A stretch of DNA of 64,000 nucleotides from Uranotaenia lowii (GCF_029784155.1 NC_073693.1:27564002-27628001), one strand, 5' to 3'; shown: positions 12,860-25,057, numbered from the stretch's first letter. Program-made: numbers and translations. The notes: generated by a model from the letters alone, not told the origin.

Positions 12860-12966
12860 AAATTCTCACATTCACATTTGTTGTCTTGATTGTAATACTA
12901 GACTTCAAGCTGGGTCTGAAGTCTAGTTTTACAATCAAGACAAAAAATGTAAATGTGAGAATTTTA
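12860..12966. repeat. Near-perfect hairpin, 49-bp arms, 9-nt loop
   Basis: The left arm (12860-12908) and the reverse complement of the right arm (12918-12966) match at 46 of 49 positions, with a 9-base loop between them. Such a structure can be a very short foldback transposon, a hairpin-RNA or microRNA-like precursor, or a recent palindromic rearrangement. No terminal target duplication is evident. Which of these applies is not decidable from the sequence. Confidence 0.85.
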
Positions 12967-13380
12967 TTGAAAATTCTAATTTAATGATTAATGGCATTTC
13001 GGTGAAGTATACATTCTAACAGGAAGAATTTCAAATGAAAGTAATGAAAATTATAGACGGATAGATTAGATTAGGAAGCATGAAAGGTGTTGAAAATGAG
13101 CCAAGAGCGTGATTTGAGAAAACCTCTTGCCGCACAAGACCATTTGTCCCACATCGTATTATTGTCTAGAAGAAGCAAAGTCGATAGGCTGACTTTGCAT
13201 TCATCTATACAATGATACATGGATGGATCGAAGCACGTGTTTTTCGTACCCCGATCGGATCGGAGAATTTTATTTGGAATTCAAACAGCAAGAGTTTGTT
13301 GTTTCATAATTTTGATTCAAGATTCAAAATTCATTTATTTTTATTCCATCAAACTTTATTTAAAACCACAAACCAATAGA
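12967..13380. other. AT-rich DNA, nothing recognised
   Basis: No coding frame or repeat of note. Its right edge is the pre-insertion site of the LINE. Confidence 0.5.
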
Positions 13381-13394
13381 AATCAAAATATAAA
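13381..13394. repeat. Target-site duplication of the LINE, left copy
   Basis: AATCAAAATATAAA, identical to 14634-14647. The two copies exactly bracket the LINE fragment. Confidence 0.9.
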
Positions 13395-14633
13395 TTATTT
13401 ATTTATTTACATAGTATTCCGTCTCACGACATAACTTGACGAACATAATTCCTAAAATTCACTCGGTTCATAGCAATCGTTCTCCAATTTCTCGGGCACC
13501 CCACGTTCGCCAGATCACGCTCCACTTGGTCTAACCACCTCGCTCGTTGCGTCCCCGCTCGTCTTGTTCCTACCGGATTCGTAGCGAACACCTGTTTTGC
13601 AGGACAGTCGTCCGGCATTCTCGCAACATGTCCAGCCCAGCGTATCCGGCCAGCCTTCACCACCTTCTGGATACTGGGTTCGCCGTAGAGTCGCGCGAGC
13701 TCGTGGTTCATCCTTCGCCTCCACACTCCGTTCTCCTGTACGCCGCCAAAGATGGTTCTTAACACTCGTCGCTCGAATACTCCGAGTGTACGCAGGTCCT
13801 CCTCGAGCAATATCCATGTCTCGTGCCCGTAGAGAACAACCGGTCTAATGAGCGTCATATACAGGTTACACTTCGTGCGAGGGCTAAGTCTTCTCGACCG
13901 CAGTTGCTTGTGGAGTCCATAGTAGGCACGACTTCCGCTGATAATTCGCCTCCGGATCTCACGGCTGGTGTCATTGTCTGCGGTCACCAGTGAGCCGAGA
14001 TAGACAAAGTCTTCGACTATCTCCAGCTCGTCGCCGTCGATCATGACCTTGTTATTACTGGACAAGCGGGTTCGGTCGGTCTCGGATCCGCAGGCCAGCA
14101 TGTACTTCGTCTTGGACGTATTAATCATCAACCCAATCCTTCCTGCTTCGCGTTTCAGTTTGCGGTAGATCTCCTCCACCGCCGCAGATGATCTGCCGAC
14201 TATATCAATGTCATCGGCAAAGCAGATAAGTTGACTGGATCTGTTGAAAATCGTGCCCCGCATTTCGCCCACCGCTCGTCGAATAACACCTTCTAGCGCC
14301 ACGTTGAACATCATGCAGGATAGACCATCACCTTGTCGAAGCCCCCTGCGCGCTTCGAATGAACTCGACAATTCACCCGAAATCCGCACACAGCACTGCG
14401 TTCCATCCATCGTCGCCTTGATCAGTCTGATTAGCTTCCCGGAAAAGCCGTTCTCGTCCATGATTTTCCATAGCTCGTTACGGTCGATCGTGTCGTATGC
14501 GGCTTTGAAGTCGATGAATAGATGATGCGTAGGGACTTGGTGTTCACGGCATTTTTGGAGGATTTGCCGTAATGTGAATATCTGATCCGTCGTAGACCGT
14601 CCCTCCATGAAGCCGGCCTGATGACTTCCCACG
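13395..14633 (-). mobile_element. 5'-truncated RTE-like non-LTR retrotransposon
   Basis: The element is read on the - strand and is bounded by a perfect 14-bp direct repeat. It contains the reverse transcriptase C-terminal part, then only 29 bases between the stop and the insertion junction, ending in a TAAA-type tandem tail. Short 3' UTRs and simple tandem tails are typical of the RTE group. The apurinic endonuclease domain and the first part of the RT are missing, as expected from 5' truncation during target-primed reverse transcription. It is much GC-richer than its surroundings, and with an uninterrupted frame it looks like a fairly recent insertion. Confidence 0.88.
13424..14632 (-). pseudogene. 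Reverse transcriptase C-terminal fragment (LINE ORF, 5' truncated)
   Basis: The frame is open for 402 codons and gives a clear reverse transcriptase. HQAGF and GRSTTDQ lie near the N-terminus. Motif A is DFKAAYDT (residues 41-48). Motif B is GLRQGDGLS (97-105). The catalytic motif C is FADD (138-141). A C-terminal RIRWAGHVARM segment is typical of RTE-like and related LINE proteins. The first codon here is GTG at the truncation point, not a real start. A full-length protein would carry an endonuclease domain and the finger region upstream. No frameshift or stop is seen, so all catalytic residues are present, but the fragment cannot be autonomously mobile. The family is certain at the level of non-LTR RT; the clade is likely RTE. 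It belongs to the transposon and has no link to the host gene. Confidence 0.9.
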
Positions 14634-14647
14634 AATCAAAATATAAA
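14634..14647. repeat. Target-site duplication of the LINE, right copy
   Basis: AATCAAAATATAAA, perfect partner of 13381-13394. Confidence 0.9.
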
Positions 14648-15205
14648 ATAAAGTTTGTTTTCATTTTAAAGATTTAGTTCTTTGAAAAATCTAGATTTCT
14701 TTTGAAAAACCGGGCTGGATAAATCATCCAACCGGATGAAAACCTTCAAAATAAATTTAAATCATAATTGAAAGATTATAATTATGAAGTATATTAATAA
14801 TTACAATTTTTTGTTGGTGAAAGACTTTGTAGTTTATCTTCAAGGAAAAAATCAGCTGGTAATATTTTATTGGCTTCATGAAAAAAAACAAAGTTTCATA
14901 CTTAAATCTTAAATCTTGATCAAGTTTTCAAGCGTAGTTAATAAATCTGAATTGAACCGCAATATTGTAATGTTTGTGGTTAAAAAGAATTATCGTATAA
15001 CTTGCTAATTTAGGTAAATACAAAAAGTTATCTTTAAAATCAAATCTTCAAAATATCTTATTGATTTTTAAAACTTCATTAAAATATAGGCAACTTCTAG
15101 GATTTGTTAATGACAGTTAGAGTTAAACACAACTAACCAACTATCAATGTAAAATTACTCAAGCCTGAATAATCATTTAGAACCTTGAAATTTTTATTTA
15201 TGAGA
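14648..15205. other. AT-rich DNA, nothing recognised
   Basis: No coding frame, RNA gene or repeat boundary is visible. Confidence 0.5.
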
Positions 15206-16462
15206 TACTAGCTGATCCCATACGAACTCCGTTTCGCTTTCAACTTGGAATATGTCATGAACAGTGTGTATGAAAGCCAATTTCCAAGCATTTTCCAGAT
15301 GCACTGCTGAATTCATTGTTAAGTAATAATTGCAAAAATTTTGTTCAATCACTTTGTCTGTCGTCGGCTACAAAATTTGAAATCAGAAATCCTTTGACCG
15401 TGCCAAAAAACCAAGTGTATAAATTTTGACTCGACCATGGCATAACAACGCAATTATTGCCAAAAAGCTCAACCCCTTTCGGGGGCTCTTATACAATCTT
15501 TGATGACTGAAATCGATTGCCCTTCCCTCAAAACTCCCGTGTGCAAATTTTCAAAGCAATCCATTGTATAATAACGTCAATATTGCTAAAAACAGTGAAA
15601 AATTAATTTATATGGACGACCTCTTTCGTCGACCCATGGCGGAACATTTGACATTTGAAATCGGTTGCTCGTCCCTGAAAACTACCGTGTGCAAATTTTC
15701 ATCCCAATCCGATGTAAAATAACGACGATATTGCAAAAATATTGAAAGGATGATATGGACGACCCCCTTTGCCGGCCCCTTGCACTGAATTTAACACCTG
15801 AAATCCATTGCTCATCTCTCAAAACTCTCGTGTACCATTTTTCGTCTGAATCCGATGTATAATAACGGCAATATCGCATCAACAGTGAATAGTTTGTATG
15901 GACGACCCCTTTGGCCGACCCCTGATTTTAGTTTGGATAAGTGAAATCAGTTGTTTGTCGCTAATAACTCCTATGTGCAAATTTTCATCCCAATCCGATG
16001 TATAAAAACGTCAATATCACTAAGATATAGAAAAGTTAATATGGACGACCCCTTTTGCTGGCCCCTTACACTGAATTTGATACCTCAAATCGATTGCACG
16101 TCACTTAAAACTATCGTGTACCAATTTTCATCTGGATACGATGTATAATAACGTCAATATAGCAAAAACAGCGAACAGTTAATATGGACGACCCCTTTGG
16201 CTGACCCCTTACACAAAGTTTAACACCTGAAATCGATTGCTCGTCTTTAAAAACACTAACACTAAGTAACGTCAATATCGCGAAATCAATATTTGTCTTC
16301 TATGGACGACCCCCTTCAGAAGGGGTCATCCGAAAATCTAAAAACAATTTTCATCCTTCCTGGTCCTAATGAGCATCCATGCCAAATTTCAGCTTTCTAG
16401 GCCTTAAGACGGCTGAGTCTATAGAGGACAAACAAACATACAGAAATTGCTTTTTATATATA
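15206..16462. mobile_element. Non-autonomous element with internal 143-bp tandem units, copy 1
   Basis: It begins TACTAGCTGATCCCATACGA, exactly as the neighbouring element at 16463 does, and ends in a TATATATA run. The interior holds five to six tandem units marked by the phrase ATGGACGACC at about 15612, 15755, 15898, 16041, 16184 and 16302, spaced about 143 bp. No coding capacity. The layout resembles helentron-associated (HINE/DINE-1-like) elements, which have short inverted termini, a terminal hairpin and internal tandem repeats. That class is an inference. Confidence 0.7.
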
Positions 16463-18512
16463 TACTAGCTGATCCCATACGAACTCCGTTTCGCTTTGAA
16501 CTTGGAATATGTCATGAACTGTTTGTATGAAAGTCATTTGCCAAGCATTTTCCAGATGCACTTCCGAATTCATTGTTAAGTAATAATTGCAAAGATATTG
16601 GAGATCACATTTTCTGTCGTCTGCCACTAAATTTGAAATCAGGGATCAATTGACCGTCCAAACACCCCCGTGTATAAATTTCAACTCGATCGTTGCATAA
16701 CAACGCAATTATTGCAAAAAAGTTAAACAGCTTTCGGTGGTCTCTTATACAATCTTTGATATCTGAAATCGATTACACGCCCCTCAAAACTCCCGTGTGC
16801 AAATTTTCAAAGCAATCCATTGCATAATAAAGTCAATATTGCTAAAAACAGTGAAAAATTAATTTATATGGACGATCCCTTTCGTGGACCCCTGGCAAAA
16901 CATTTGNNNNNNNNNNNNNNNNNNNNNNNNNNNNNNNNNNNNNNNNNNNNNNNNNNNNNNNNNNNNNNNNNNNNNNNNNNNNNNNNNNNNNNNNNNNNNN
17001 NNNNNNNNNNNNNNNNNNNNNNNNNNNNNNNNNNNNNNNNNNNNNNNNNNNNNNNNNNNNNNNNNNNNNNNNNNNNNNNNNNNNNNNNNNNNNNNNNNNN
17101 NNNNNNNNNNNNNNNNNNNNNNNNNNNNNNNNNNNNNNNNNNNNNNNNNNNNNNNNNNNNNNNNNNNNNNNNNNNNNNNNNNNNNNNNNNNNNNNNNNNN
17201 NNNNNNNNNNNNNNNNNNNNNNNNNNNNNNNNNNNNNNNNNNNNNNNNNNNNNNNNNNNNNNNNNNNNNNNNNNNNNNNNNNNNNNNNNNNNNNNNNNNN
17301 NNNNNNNNNNNNNNNNNNNNNNNNNNNNNNNNNNNNNNNNNNNNNNNNNNNNNNNNNNNNNNNNNNNNNNNNNNNNNNNNNNNNNNNNNNNNNNNNNNNN
17401 NNNNNNGAACAGTGAACAGTGAATTGACTTCTTCAGCTGAATGAACCGATTTTCATAAATTCCAGCTTATATGAACCAACTATTGTGGAATTTTTAGAAT
17501 CTCTCATAGAGAAAGAAAAAATAATAAGATTCAAATTTATAAGTTGAAGGCCTCGATTTAAACGCTTTAATAGCCGTCGGGGAATTTTAACGGGGGATTA
17601 GAAAATTGATCGTCTATTATCTGGAAAAACTTTTGGTTCCGTTGGAAACAAATCCATTACATGAAACTTTTATTAATTAAATCTGAGGTTTTCAGTTTTA
17701 TGCAGTTCTATTTATTTGGCCAATTTATAACTTTTGAGTCAATTTGGTCAATTCTACCATCCAATTTATATAAAACTTATAGTTGAACCGTTTAGTACTG
17801 CGAATTTAAACAAATGAACTTTAAAATTGATCACACTTCACAAGCATTTATGGGATGAATGTCCAAGATTAGGAACATTGAAATGTAACTCACATATAAA
17901 ATTAAAATGGTTACTTCGGTTCAGAGGTGGGTTGTTTTCAAAAACTTCAAAAAACAAAATGTGGAAATTTCACATTGAGGACCAAGTACTCATAAAACAG
18001 TGTGAAATTAAAAATCGAAAATAGTACACAAATAGTTTAAAACATGCAATGTGAGTCTTCAACATGGTTTAACCAGATTCGGATGTTTGTTTAGAAATTT
18101 CAAAGTAGATAAAGGTCTAATATACCATTGTACAGGGAGATCATCCGTCTTGAAAAGTGGAATGATATCCAAAAGATGGGAAGATATCAAAACAATTTGA
18201 TCATTTGAAGATAACAAATAAAAGTCAAAATCTTTTCAAGCTTCCTAAAAAATGTTTATCGTGATGAATAAGCTTTCAAGGGAAATTATTTTATATGTCT
18301 TTTAATTTATAGCTCATACCTTTAATTTTTTCTATAATATGAAAACGATAAACACAGTGAATAATCTCAATAAAAAACTGAACTATGGCCAAAGATGCGC
18401 AAAATTGCTATAATGATTTAGTTTAATTTAAAAATTCTCAAAGTCTAACGACTCATTTTGATTTATGTTTTATGTGAACCCGAGCATAGCCGGGTATAAT
18501 CAGCTAGTATTT
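16463..18512. mobile_element. Second, head-to-tail element of the same family, interrupted by a gap
   Basis: It starts with the same TACTAGCTGATCCCATACGA and runs in close parallel to copy 1 until the assembly gap at 16907. The probable right end is at 18477-18512: ACCCGAGCATAGCCGGGT can form a hairpin and is followed by AATCAGCTAGTA, the inverse of the TACTAGCTGAT start. A CTAG-type end after a hairpin is what Helitron-like elements show. The body between 17407 and 18470 is AT-rich and may include unrelated sequence. Confidence 0.62.
16907..17406. other. Assembly gap (500 N)
   Basis: Placeholder gap. It falls where tandem 143-bp units of the second element would be expected, which may be why assembly failed. 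Confidence 0.99.
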
Positions 18513-18879
18513 TATATTAGAGAATTTTATATTAGAGAATATTATTCTTTCAAAACTTCGTTGAAGACAGCGAAGCGATTCAACTGACGTTTGAAAAATA
18601 TCTAAAATTTAATTTGGTTCAAATTCTTGTAAGATGGGGTGAAGAATACGTACAAAATAAATAAAATTTAATAAAAATAAAATAAAATAAAAGTTGAAAT
18701 TTATTAAAATTTAATTAATTTCTATGGCAACGTTTGTTATTTTGGCAACACAAGGCACATCAAAGAAAACAAAGTCGGTTATGGATCTATTCTTGCGAGT
18801 AAAAGACGTGCCAGAGTGAATCTTTGAGTTGAGATTCATAAAAATCGTAAAATCACGACGTAGTTGGTAAGATGAGCTG
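18513..18879. other. AT-rich DNA with a short direct duplication
   Basis: TTTTATATTAGAGAAT is repeated directly at 18511-18541 next to the element end. The rest is A/T-rich with an (AAAATAA)n-like patch near 18655-18690. No gene. Confidence 0.5.
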
Positions 18880-20465
18880 AGATTTGCAAGGCTGATGCTG
18901 CAGATGGTTTAGAAATGGTTCCAGCTCCGGTAAATAAGACGGAGTTGTTGGAAAAGCGAAGATTGTTAAGGTTGCTGCTGCCGGTTGTTCTTTCCTCCGG
19001 TAAATAAGACTGAGATGTTGAAAAAGCGAAGCTGCTGCTGATTGTTCGTTCCTTCGGTCACTAAGGCGCAATTGGCTCCGAAAGCGCAGATTATTATGAC
19101 TTTTGCTATGATTGTTTATTTTGATTTGGCCTTCCGATTTAAAAAAAAATCGACTTAGAAGGTGCAAACTGTTAGGACTGTTGCGACAAATTGTTTGCTT
19201 TGATTTGGCCATCCGTTGGAAAAAAAGACGGAATTGGCTTAGGAAGCGCAGATTTTAAGGCTTCTGTTGCTGATTATTTATTTCGACTTGATCTTCCTGT
19301 GGAAAAGAACGGAATGGCTTAGGAAGCGCAAAGTTTGAAGGCTGCTTCTGCTGATTGTTTGCTTTGATTAAGCCTTCTGGTGAGAAAAAGACGGTTTGAC
19401 ATAGGAAGCACGGATTTTTGAAACTGCTGCTATGATCGTTTGTTTCTATTTGGCCTATCGGTGAAAAAAAAAAGAAAAATGGCTAAGGAAGCGCAGAATT
19501 TGAAGGATGCTTCTGCTAGTCAGCAGATTTGGCCATCCGGTGAATGTAGACGAAATTGACTTAGAAAGCGCAGATTTTTTAGACAGTTGCGGCTGATTGT
19601 TTGGAAAAAGATGGAATTGGATTGTAAAGCGCACATTTTTAAGGCTTCTGAAGCTGAGTGTTCATTTTGAATTGGTCATCCGGTGGAATAAAGACGGAAT
19701 TTACTTATAAAGCGCAGATCGTTATGGCTGCTGCTGCTGATTATTGTTTATTTTGTTGTGACCTTCCGGTGGAAGAAAGACGGAATGGCTTATAAAGCGC
19801 AGAATTTTAAGGCTGCTGCAGCTGATTGTTTATTTGGACTTGGCCATTCGATGGGAAAAGGGGATGGCTTAAGAAGCGCAGATCGTTACGGCTGCTGCTG
19901 ATTGTTTGTTTTGATTTAGCTTTCCGGTAAAAAAAAAAAAGAAGGATTGACTTAAGAAGCGCAGATTTTAAGGCTGCTACTATGATCGTTTGTTTTTGTC
20001 TGGCCTTCCGGTGGAAAAAGACGGATTGGCTTAGGAAGCACATATTTTTGAACACTGTTGCTGCTGATTGTTTGTTTTGATTTTGCTTTCCGGTTAAAAA
20101 ACGATTTGTCTTAGGAAGCGCATATTTTAAAGACTGTTGCTGCTGATTGTTTGAATTGGGTTGGCTTTCCGTTGGAAAAAGACTGCGAAGATTGTTAAGG
20201 CTTAGGAAGGGCAGATTTTTTAAGACTGTTGCTGCTTATTGTTTGTTTTGATTTAGCCTTCCGGTGAAAATACGGATTGGCTAAGAAAGCGCAGATTTCT
20301 AGGACTGTGGGGTATTCTTTACTTAGATTTGGCCTTCCGATGGAAAAGAAGGATTGGCTTAGGTGGGGAAGATTTTTAAGGCTACTGTTCGTTTTGATTT
20401 GGCCTTCCGGTGACATCAGACGGAATTGGCTTGGAAAGCGAAGAATTTTTAAAGCAGTTGTCTGG
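18880..20465. repeat. Diverged minisatellite, about 80-bp unit, about 19 copies
   Basis: The unit contains GGCTGCTGCTGATTGTTTG, then TTTTGATTTGGCCTTCCGG, then AAAAAGACGGATTGGCTTAG, then GAAGCGCAGATTTT. The GAAGCGCAGA landmark recurs near 19083, 19226, 19326, 19488, 19565, 19709, 19796, 19874, 19956, 20117, 20286 and 20436, mostly 74-90 bp apart. Units differ by many substitutions and small indels, so this array is old compared with the 9-bp arrays. Frames on both strands are broken; it is not coding. Confidence 0.88.
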
Positions 20466-20929
20466 GTTTCATTGAGAAAAACCTGGATTGCTAGGATTTA
20501 TTCACTATATTTGCCAAACCAAAAAAAAAAAAAAATACAAAAAATGTTTTCATTTTTCTTTATATGCGCCTAAATCGACATTTTTTTACCAAGGTTTATA
20601 AAAGAATTCAAGAAAGGTTTTTGAACGCGTGAAATACAAATTCAAATCTACTGATGAGTTTTGAAAAAAAAAAATTTTTAAGGTTTTTTTAAAGATTTTT
20701 GTTCAGAAATTTCTGAATTTTGACCAAATTTTCACAGATTTTGTCACGTTCTGTGATAAAATTGCCCGTCTTTTTCCGGATTCGTGTTGAAAAAAGTCTG
20801 ATAACCTTTTGTTAGACTGATCCTGAAGGAAAAATAAAGTTTCACCGCCCTATGAAATTTTCCGTTGCTCTAAAAAATATGTTGTTGTTTTTTTACCGCA
20901 TGCATCAACATTTTTGTATGCAGATGTAG
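20466..20929. other. AT-rich DNA with a dispersed-repeat patch
   Basis: Near 20740-20790 it carries the CAGATTTTGTCACG and TTGCCCGTCTTTTTCCGG phrases of the CCGG-rich dispersed family. No gene. Confidence 0.45.
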
Positions 20930-22160
20930 CTTCAAACTGCAACAACGCAAAAGTCCAAACAAGCTAATTATAATTCCATTCACATTCTGCACCGAAACGC
21001 CATTCAATCGGCCTGGCCCGGTCGGAATTGTCGTAATAACCCCCATTCCGATATCAATTGTCAAATTATGGCACTCGGGGACCGAATGGGATCAACAACA
21101 ACAACAACGGCATCTGGTTCCGAGAAAAATAAAACAGCTCCGACAACAACAACAAAGAAGCAATAATATCCCATCCATAACTCAGAGGATGGATGCCAAA
21201 AAGTTTTCCCGCTCTTTTCGACTTTGTGAATATGTGTATGAGTGTGTGCGGACATGTGAGTGCCCTCTTCCATTTCCAGACAGTGGAACCTCGTTTCTGG
21301 TTATTATAATCATATTTTTTGCTCTGTCGTCCTGTGTTGGTCTCCTCTACTCAAATTTTCAAGGGGGACATTTGTTCTGGAGAGCTTCGGCCATTCGGGT
21401 AATCCCCCCTTTTCAATTAGTATAATTTTAAAAATCTGTCCAATTTAATTGGCATCGAACGGCATGTGTCATATGGCCTGGGTCTGTGAATGTGTGTATG
21501 TGAGTGTGTTTGGGTATGTGAATGAGTGCATCATCATCAACATCAACGGGTTGAGAAGCTGTGTATTGTGTCTGTGGCCATACTGCCATATGCTTCTGTC
21601 TGTGTCTATGTTTGTGCATCGAGAGACGAGTGTTTGAATGCTTGAAATATTTATGGAGACCCGTGATGATTTATGCATTACGATGGTTATTTCCAGATCG
21701 GGTGTCCTGAACACTTTATTTTCTGGTTATCTCTCCTCCAGTGTGTCAACCGATGAGCATATTGAATGCAATATATGTTGTAGGTTCTGAATGTGTGGAA
21801 GCTGCTGCTAGACAACTGCAATATGTCTCGAGTTGATGCCCAAGTGGGAAACCGGAATTCACTGTCCCTCTTCGCCTCCTCAACCAAGTTGAGCTGTAAT
21901 CATCATATTTCATATGCAACACACTCGGAACACTCATCGAGTGAATTTGGACCCACTGATGCTGCCTCATGTGTTTACAAAATATGTGGACGAACGTCAG
22001 TGTGGTATGCGTTGCCAAGTTCGGCCGCCACTTTTGAGAAGTTAAGTTGGTCTCATAAAAAGTGGATGGAATGATCCGGTTTTCGGGAGTGTGGTTGGTT
22101 TGGTTGCTAATTTATGAGCATCTGGCGGCGTGAAATTAAGCCGTCAGATTAGGTGACAGG
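20930..22160. other. Low-copy, GC-richer block with CAA and TG runs
   Basis: It contains (CAA)n at 21092-21108 and 21144-21153, TGTG/GTAT-rich stretches at 21230-21260 and 21480-21535, and CATCATCAACATCAACGG near 21530. Many short overlapping frames exist on both strands without a domain. Such islands in long insect introns or intergenic regions often hold enhancers, but no function can be assigned here. Confidence 0.4.
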
Positions 22161-22889
22161 TTTGAATCGGGAAGCAACTCTCATGATAGTATGATAAGGC
22201 CGATTTGAATTGTTTTGAAGTTCAGGAAGAAAAAATTTCGTTTTTAGACATAAATTTGAATGCTTTCTATATTAGTAACAAACCCCTGATACTGAAAAAA
22301 GGAGAGTTCTTATACCAGTTTTTTTCAGCATTTTTCCGGTTCAGACAAATCCATGTAATTTTTTTAAACCTAGACAAAATTTGGCATTTAATTTCAAAAT
22401 TGACAATAAAAAATCCGGGTTATATTTTGTCAAAACCCAGAAATAGCTCAACAAAAACTTAGAAAAAAATTTGGTTCTTCTTCATCAAAATTCATTGATA
22501 GATTTTAAATCGTATTTAAGGTTTTCGAAAAATCTTTCATGACTTTTTTTAAAATTTGCTTAAAAAATTTCGTTTTATACGCATAAAAAAATAACAACAC
22601 AATTAGTTTTTTTTTGTTTTATTTGTCAAAAAAGTAAATTAATCCGGGCAAATTCCGAACATATTTTAGCCAACAATCAAAGCAAAATCAAAGTTTTTTT
22701 TTAATAGATATAATTGTTTTAAAATTTTAAGTTTTTTATTCAATTTTTTAATGTTTCGAAATTATTCATAGAATAACAATTGTTTGAAATAATTTATAGT
22801 ACAGAATTAGGCAAAAATTACTAAAAAAAACAACTTCCAAAACAAATAAGGGCTTGAAGAAACCAGTCATCAATTGTGAATTTGACATT
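22161..22889 (+). repeat. AT-rich DNA with dispersed-repeat copy
   Basis: The 22310-22460 and 22640-22680 patches (CAGCATTTTTCCGGTTCAGA, AAAATCCGGGTTATATTTTG, TTAATCCGGGCAAATTCCG) are decayed relatives of the repeat at 26404-26560. The rest is AT-rich with no gene. Confidence 0.45.
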
Positions 22890-23030
22890 TGGTGAACCAT
22901 AAGGTTCTCATCTTGACCCGTTTCTGTTTAGTTGATTTGTACACGGTGTTGATTTTTTTTAATTACTTGTATGTCGTAATTTATGCAGACGATATATAAA
23001 TACGCTTATTTTATTGATCCTATAAGGCGT
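22890..23030 (+). pseudogene. Decayed Jockey/CR1-type reverse transcriptase fragment
   Basis: On the + strand, with stops and a frame shift tolerated, the sequence reads FGEP-stop-GSHLDPFLFS and, about 80 bp later, VIYADDI. Together these recall the LINE pattern PQGSHLGPLLFS followed by the catalytic YADD. At least two in-frame stops and a shift make it a dead copy. The region to about 23460 may be further degraded LINE sequence, but I cannot support that by motif. Confidence 0.6.
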
Positions 23031-24743
23031 CAAATAATGAAAACAAATCGATTGTTTTCGAAACAAGTTCACTACTAACGAGTTGGTGATTCCAAAAGAA
23101 AATATTTCCGTTAATAAAACAAATTATAAAAATTTTACTCTTTCATATTTTTCACCTACGAATAGAGTTGTTTTGCACATAATTTTAAGATCATTAAAGA
23201 AATTAAATTCGGGCCCGATTGCGTATTCACAATACACAATCCAACTGGCCTGCTGTGTTTAGGAATGTGTTGATCAAAAGTCGATCACGCTTCCTATACA
23301 GAGTAGTCTGTTGTACGGCAAAGGCGTACCACCACACTTTCATGCTTTCCAATAAAAAATGCCCTAGACTTACAGTTTCAACACCTATCCAAACTTTATC
23401 CTACGAAGCTCATCTGATGCTTGCCTATCCGCCTATTCTTCATTCCTTTACAAAAAATTCTACCTAGCATTTTCATCTCGCCGCACGTGTCAATGAACAT
23501 GATTAAATTAATAAATGAATAAGTATGCAAAAGAGGGTTAAGAATATTTGAGAACCATTTGGCTTGACTTTCAATACAATTTCATTTTTTTTCTGTTGCG
23601 TTGAAACAAGAATTTATCTCGTTTATGGAAATCACCAGAGGCACAAAATTAAGAATTCAAAGATATGTTTAAATTCAGAACACCAAGAATTACATCCACA
23701 CACAAAATGCATATATTGGTTTCAGAATTTAAAGAATCAAATATAAAATTCGAATATAGTTGCCCTAGAAATTGGTAAAAAAAATCTGATAAATGTTATT
23801 TTGGAATTTCATTTATTTTTTATAAAAATTATATTCAATGCTGTCGTGATGTTTACACAATTCGTTTATAATGGGTTTGATACCTTTGAAATCGAAAGAA
23901 ATTTGAAATAAATCAAAGTTCAAGGAGCTAAATTTGATAAGTGCAAAGTTAAAAACTTCTTAATTTTTTGGCTAAATAAGCGGGTTTAAATTTATTATTA
24001 AAATTTATATGTTGAACAAGACAAAAAAATTAAATTTTTCCGAGCTGCCTAGCATATCAGAGCTTATATTTACTGATTTCTGGGTGCTGATTCCAAATAA
24101 ACTAAAAGTTTTTTTATCAACCAGCCTCAATTGAATTGAAAAAAAAATCTGCAAATTTTGTTAATTGAAATATTAAAAAACTAAAAAAAAAACAAAGGGG
24201 TTCTTATTATAACAACTATTATAATTCTCGAAGACAGTAAGTGATTTTGACTTCAGAAAGGAAATTTTTAAGAATTTTGAAATCGAAATAAATCATAGAT
24301 GTTTGCTTAATCACTTGTTGAAGAATTGTTGAAAAGATTAAAACCAAAGAAAGTTACCATTTATTTGTTGAGTTTTGAAAATTTTATCTAAACCAATGTA
24401 ACTATGAAACAAAAATATTTACCTAAAATCAGATTCCTTGATTAAATGAAGATGTTAAAAAGGTTCAAAATAGATTTTGCAAGAAGTTTAATCGGTTAAT
24501 TTTTATTGAAGATTGATTAAGCTCAAAATTGACTAATAAAATCACTGTTTAAGAATACATGTGATAGACAAAATCTTACAAAAAATCTGAGACTTCAAAA
24601 TCTTCCAAAATCAGTTATTTAGATAAAGGTACCAAAAACGATGTTCGCTTTTGTTTATGAAACGAACGGTGATCTTGAATGAATTTACTGTTCTCAAATT
24701 CGAAAAACGTTTTAAATTTTACAGTTCATGCTTTTAATTTTGT
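23031..24743. other. AT-rich DNA, nothing recognised
   Basis: An 82-codon frame at 23219-23467 has mixed composition and no domain; it could be LINE-derived. The rest is featureless. Confidence 0.45.
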
Positions 24744-25057
24744 TGAGATAAGAGCATAACGAGCACCCAGGGCATAATAAGCACTTCTCTTTTCTGCAAA
24801 AGTACGTATTTTCTTGGATAAACTTTCATGAGGATTTGTTTCGTTTTTCCTATAGTATTAATTTTTCAAAAAAAAAAAAAGGAATCTCCTTATCATCTTT
24901 TCAGAGATATTTAAAAAAAATCAGCTTCTCAAGTGATGATGATCTTATGACCTTTAAATCATCTTGATCTATAATGTACGCACTGCAACATGATGTACTT
25001 ATTGTTTCTCAATTTTCACCATCATAAAATTTTTGATTTTTTACTTTAATCATTTAA

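Noticed and set aside
14632..14632. GTG as the start of the RT protein
   Set aside because: It is the 5' truncation point of the LINE, not an initiation codon.
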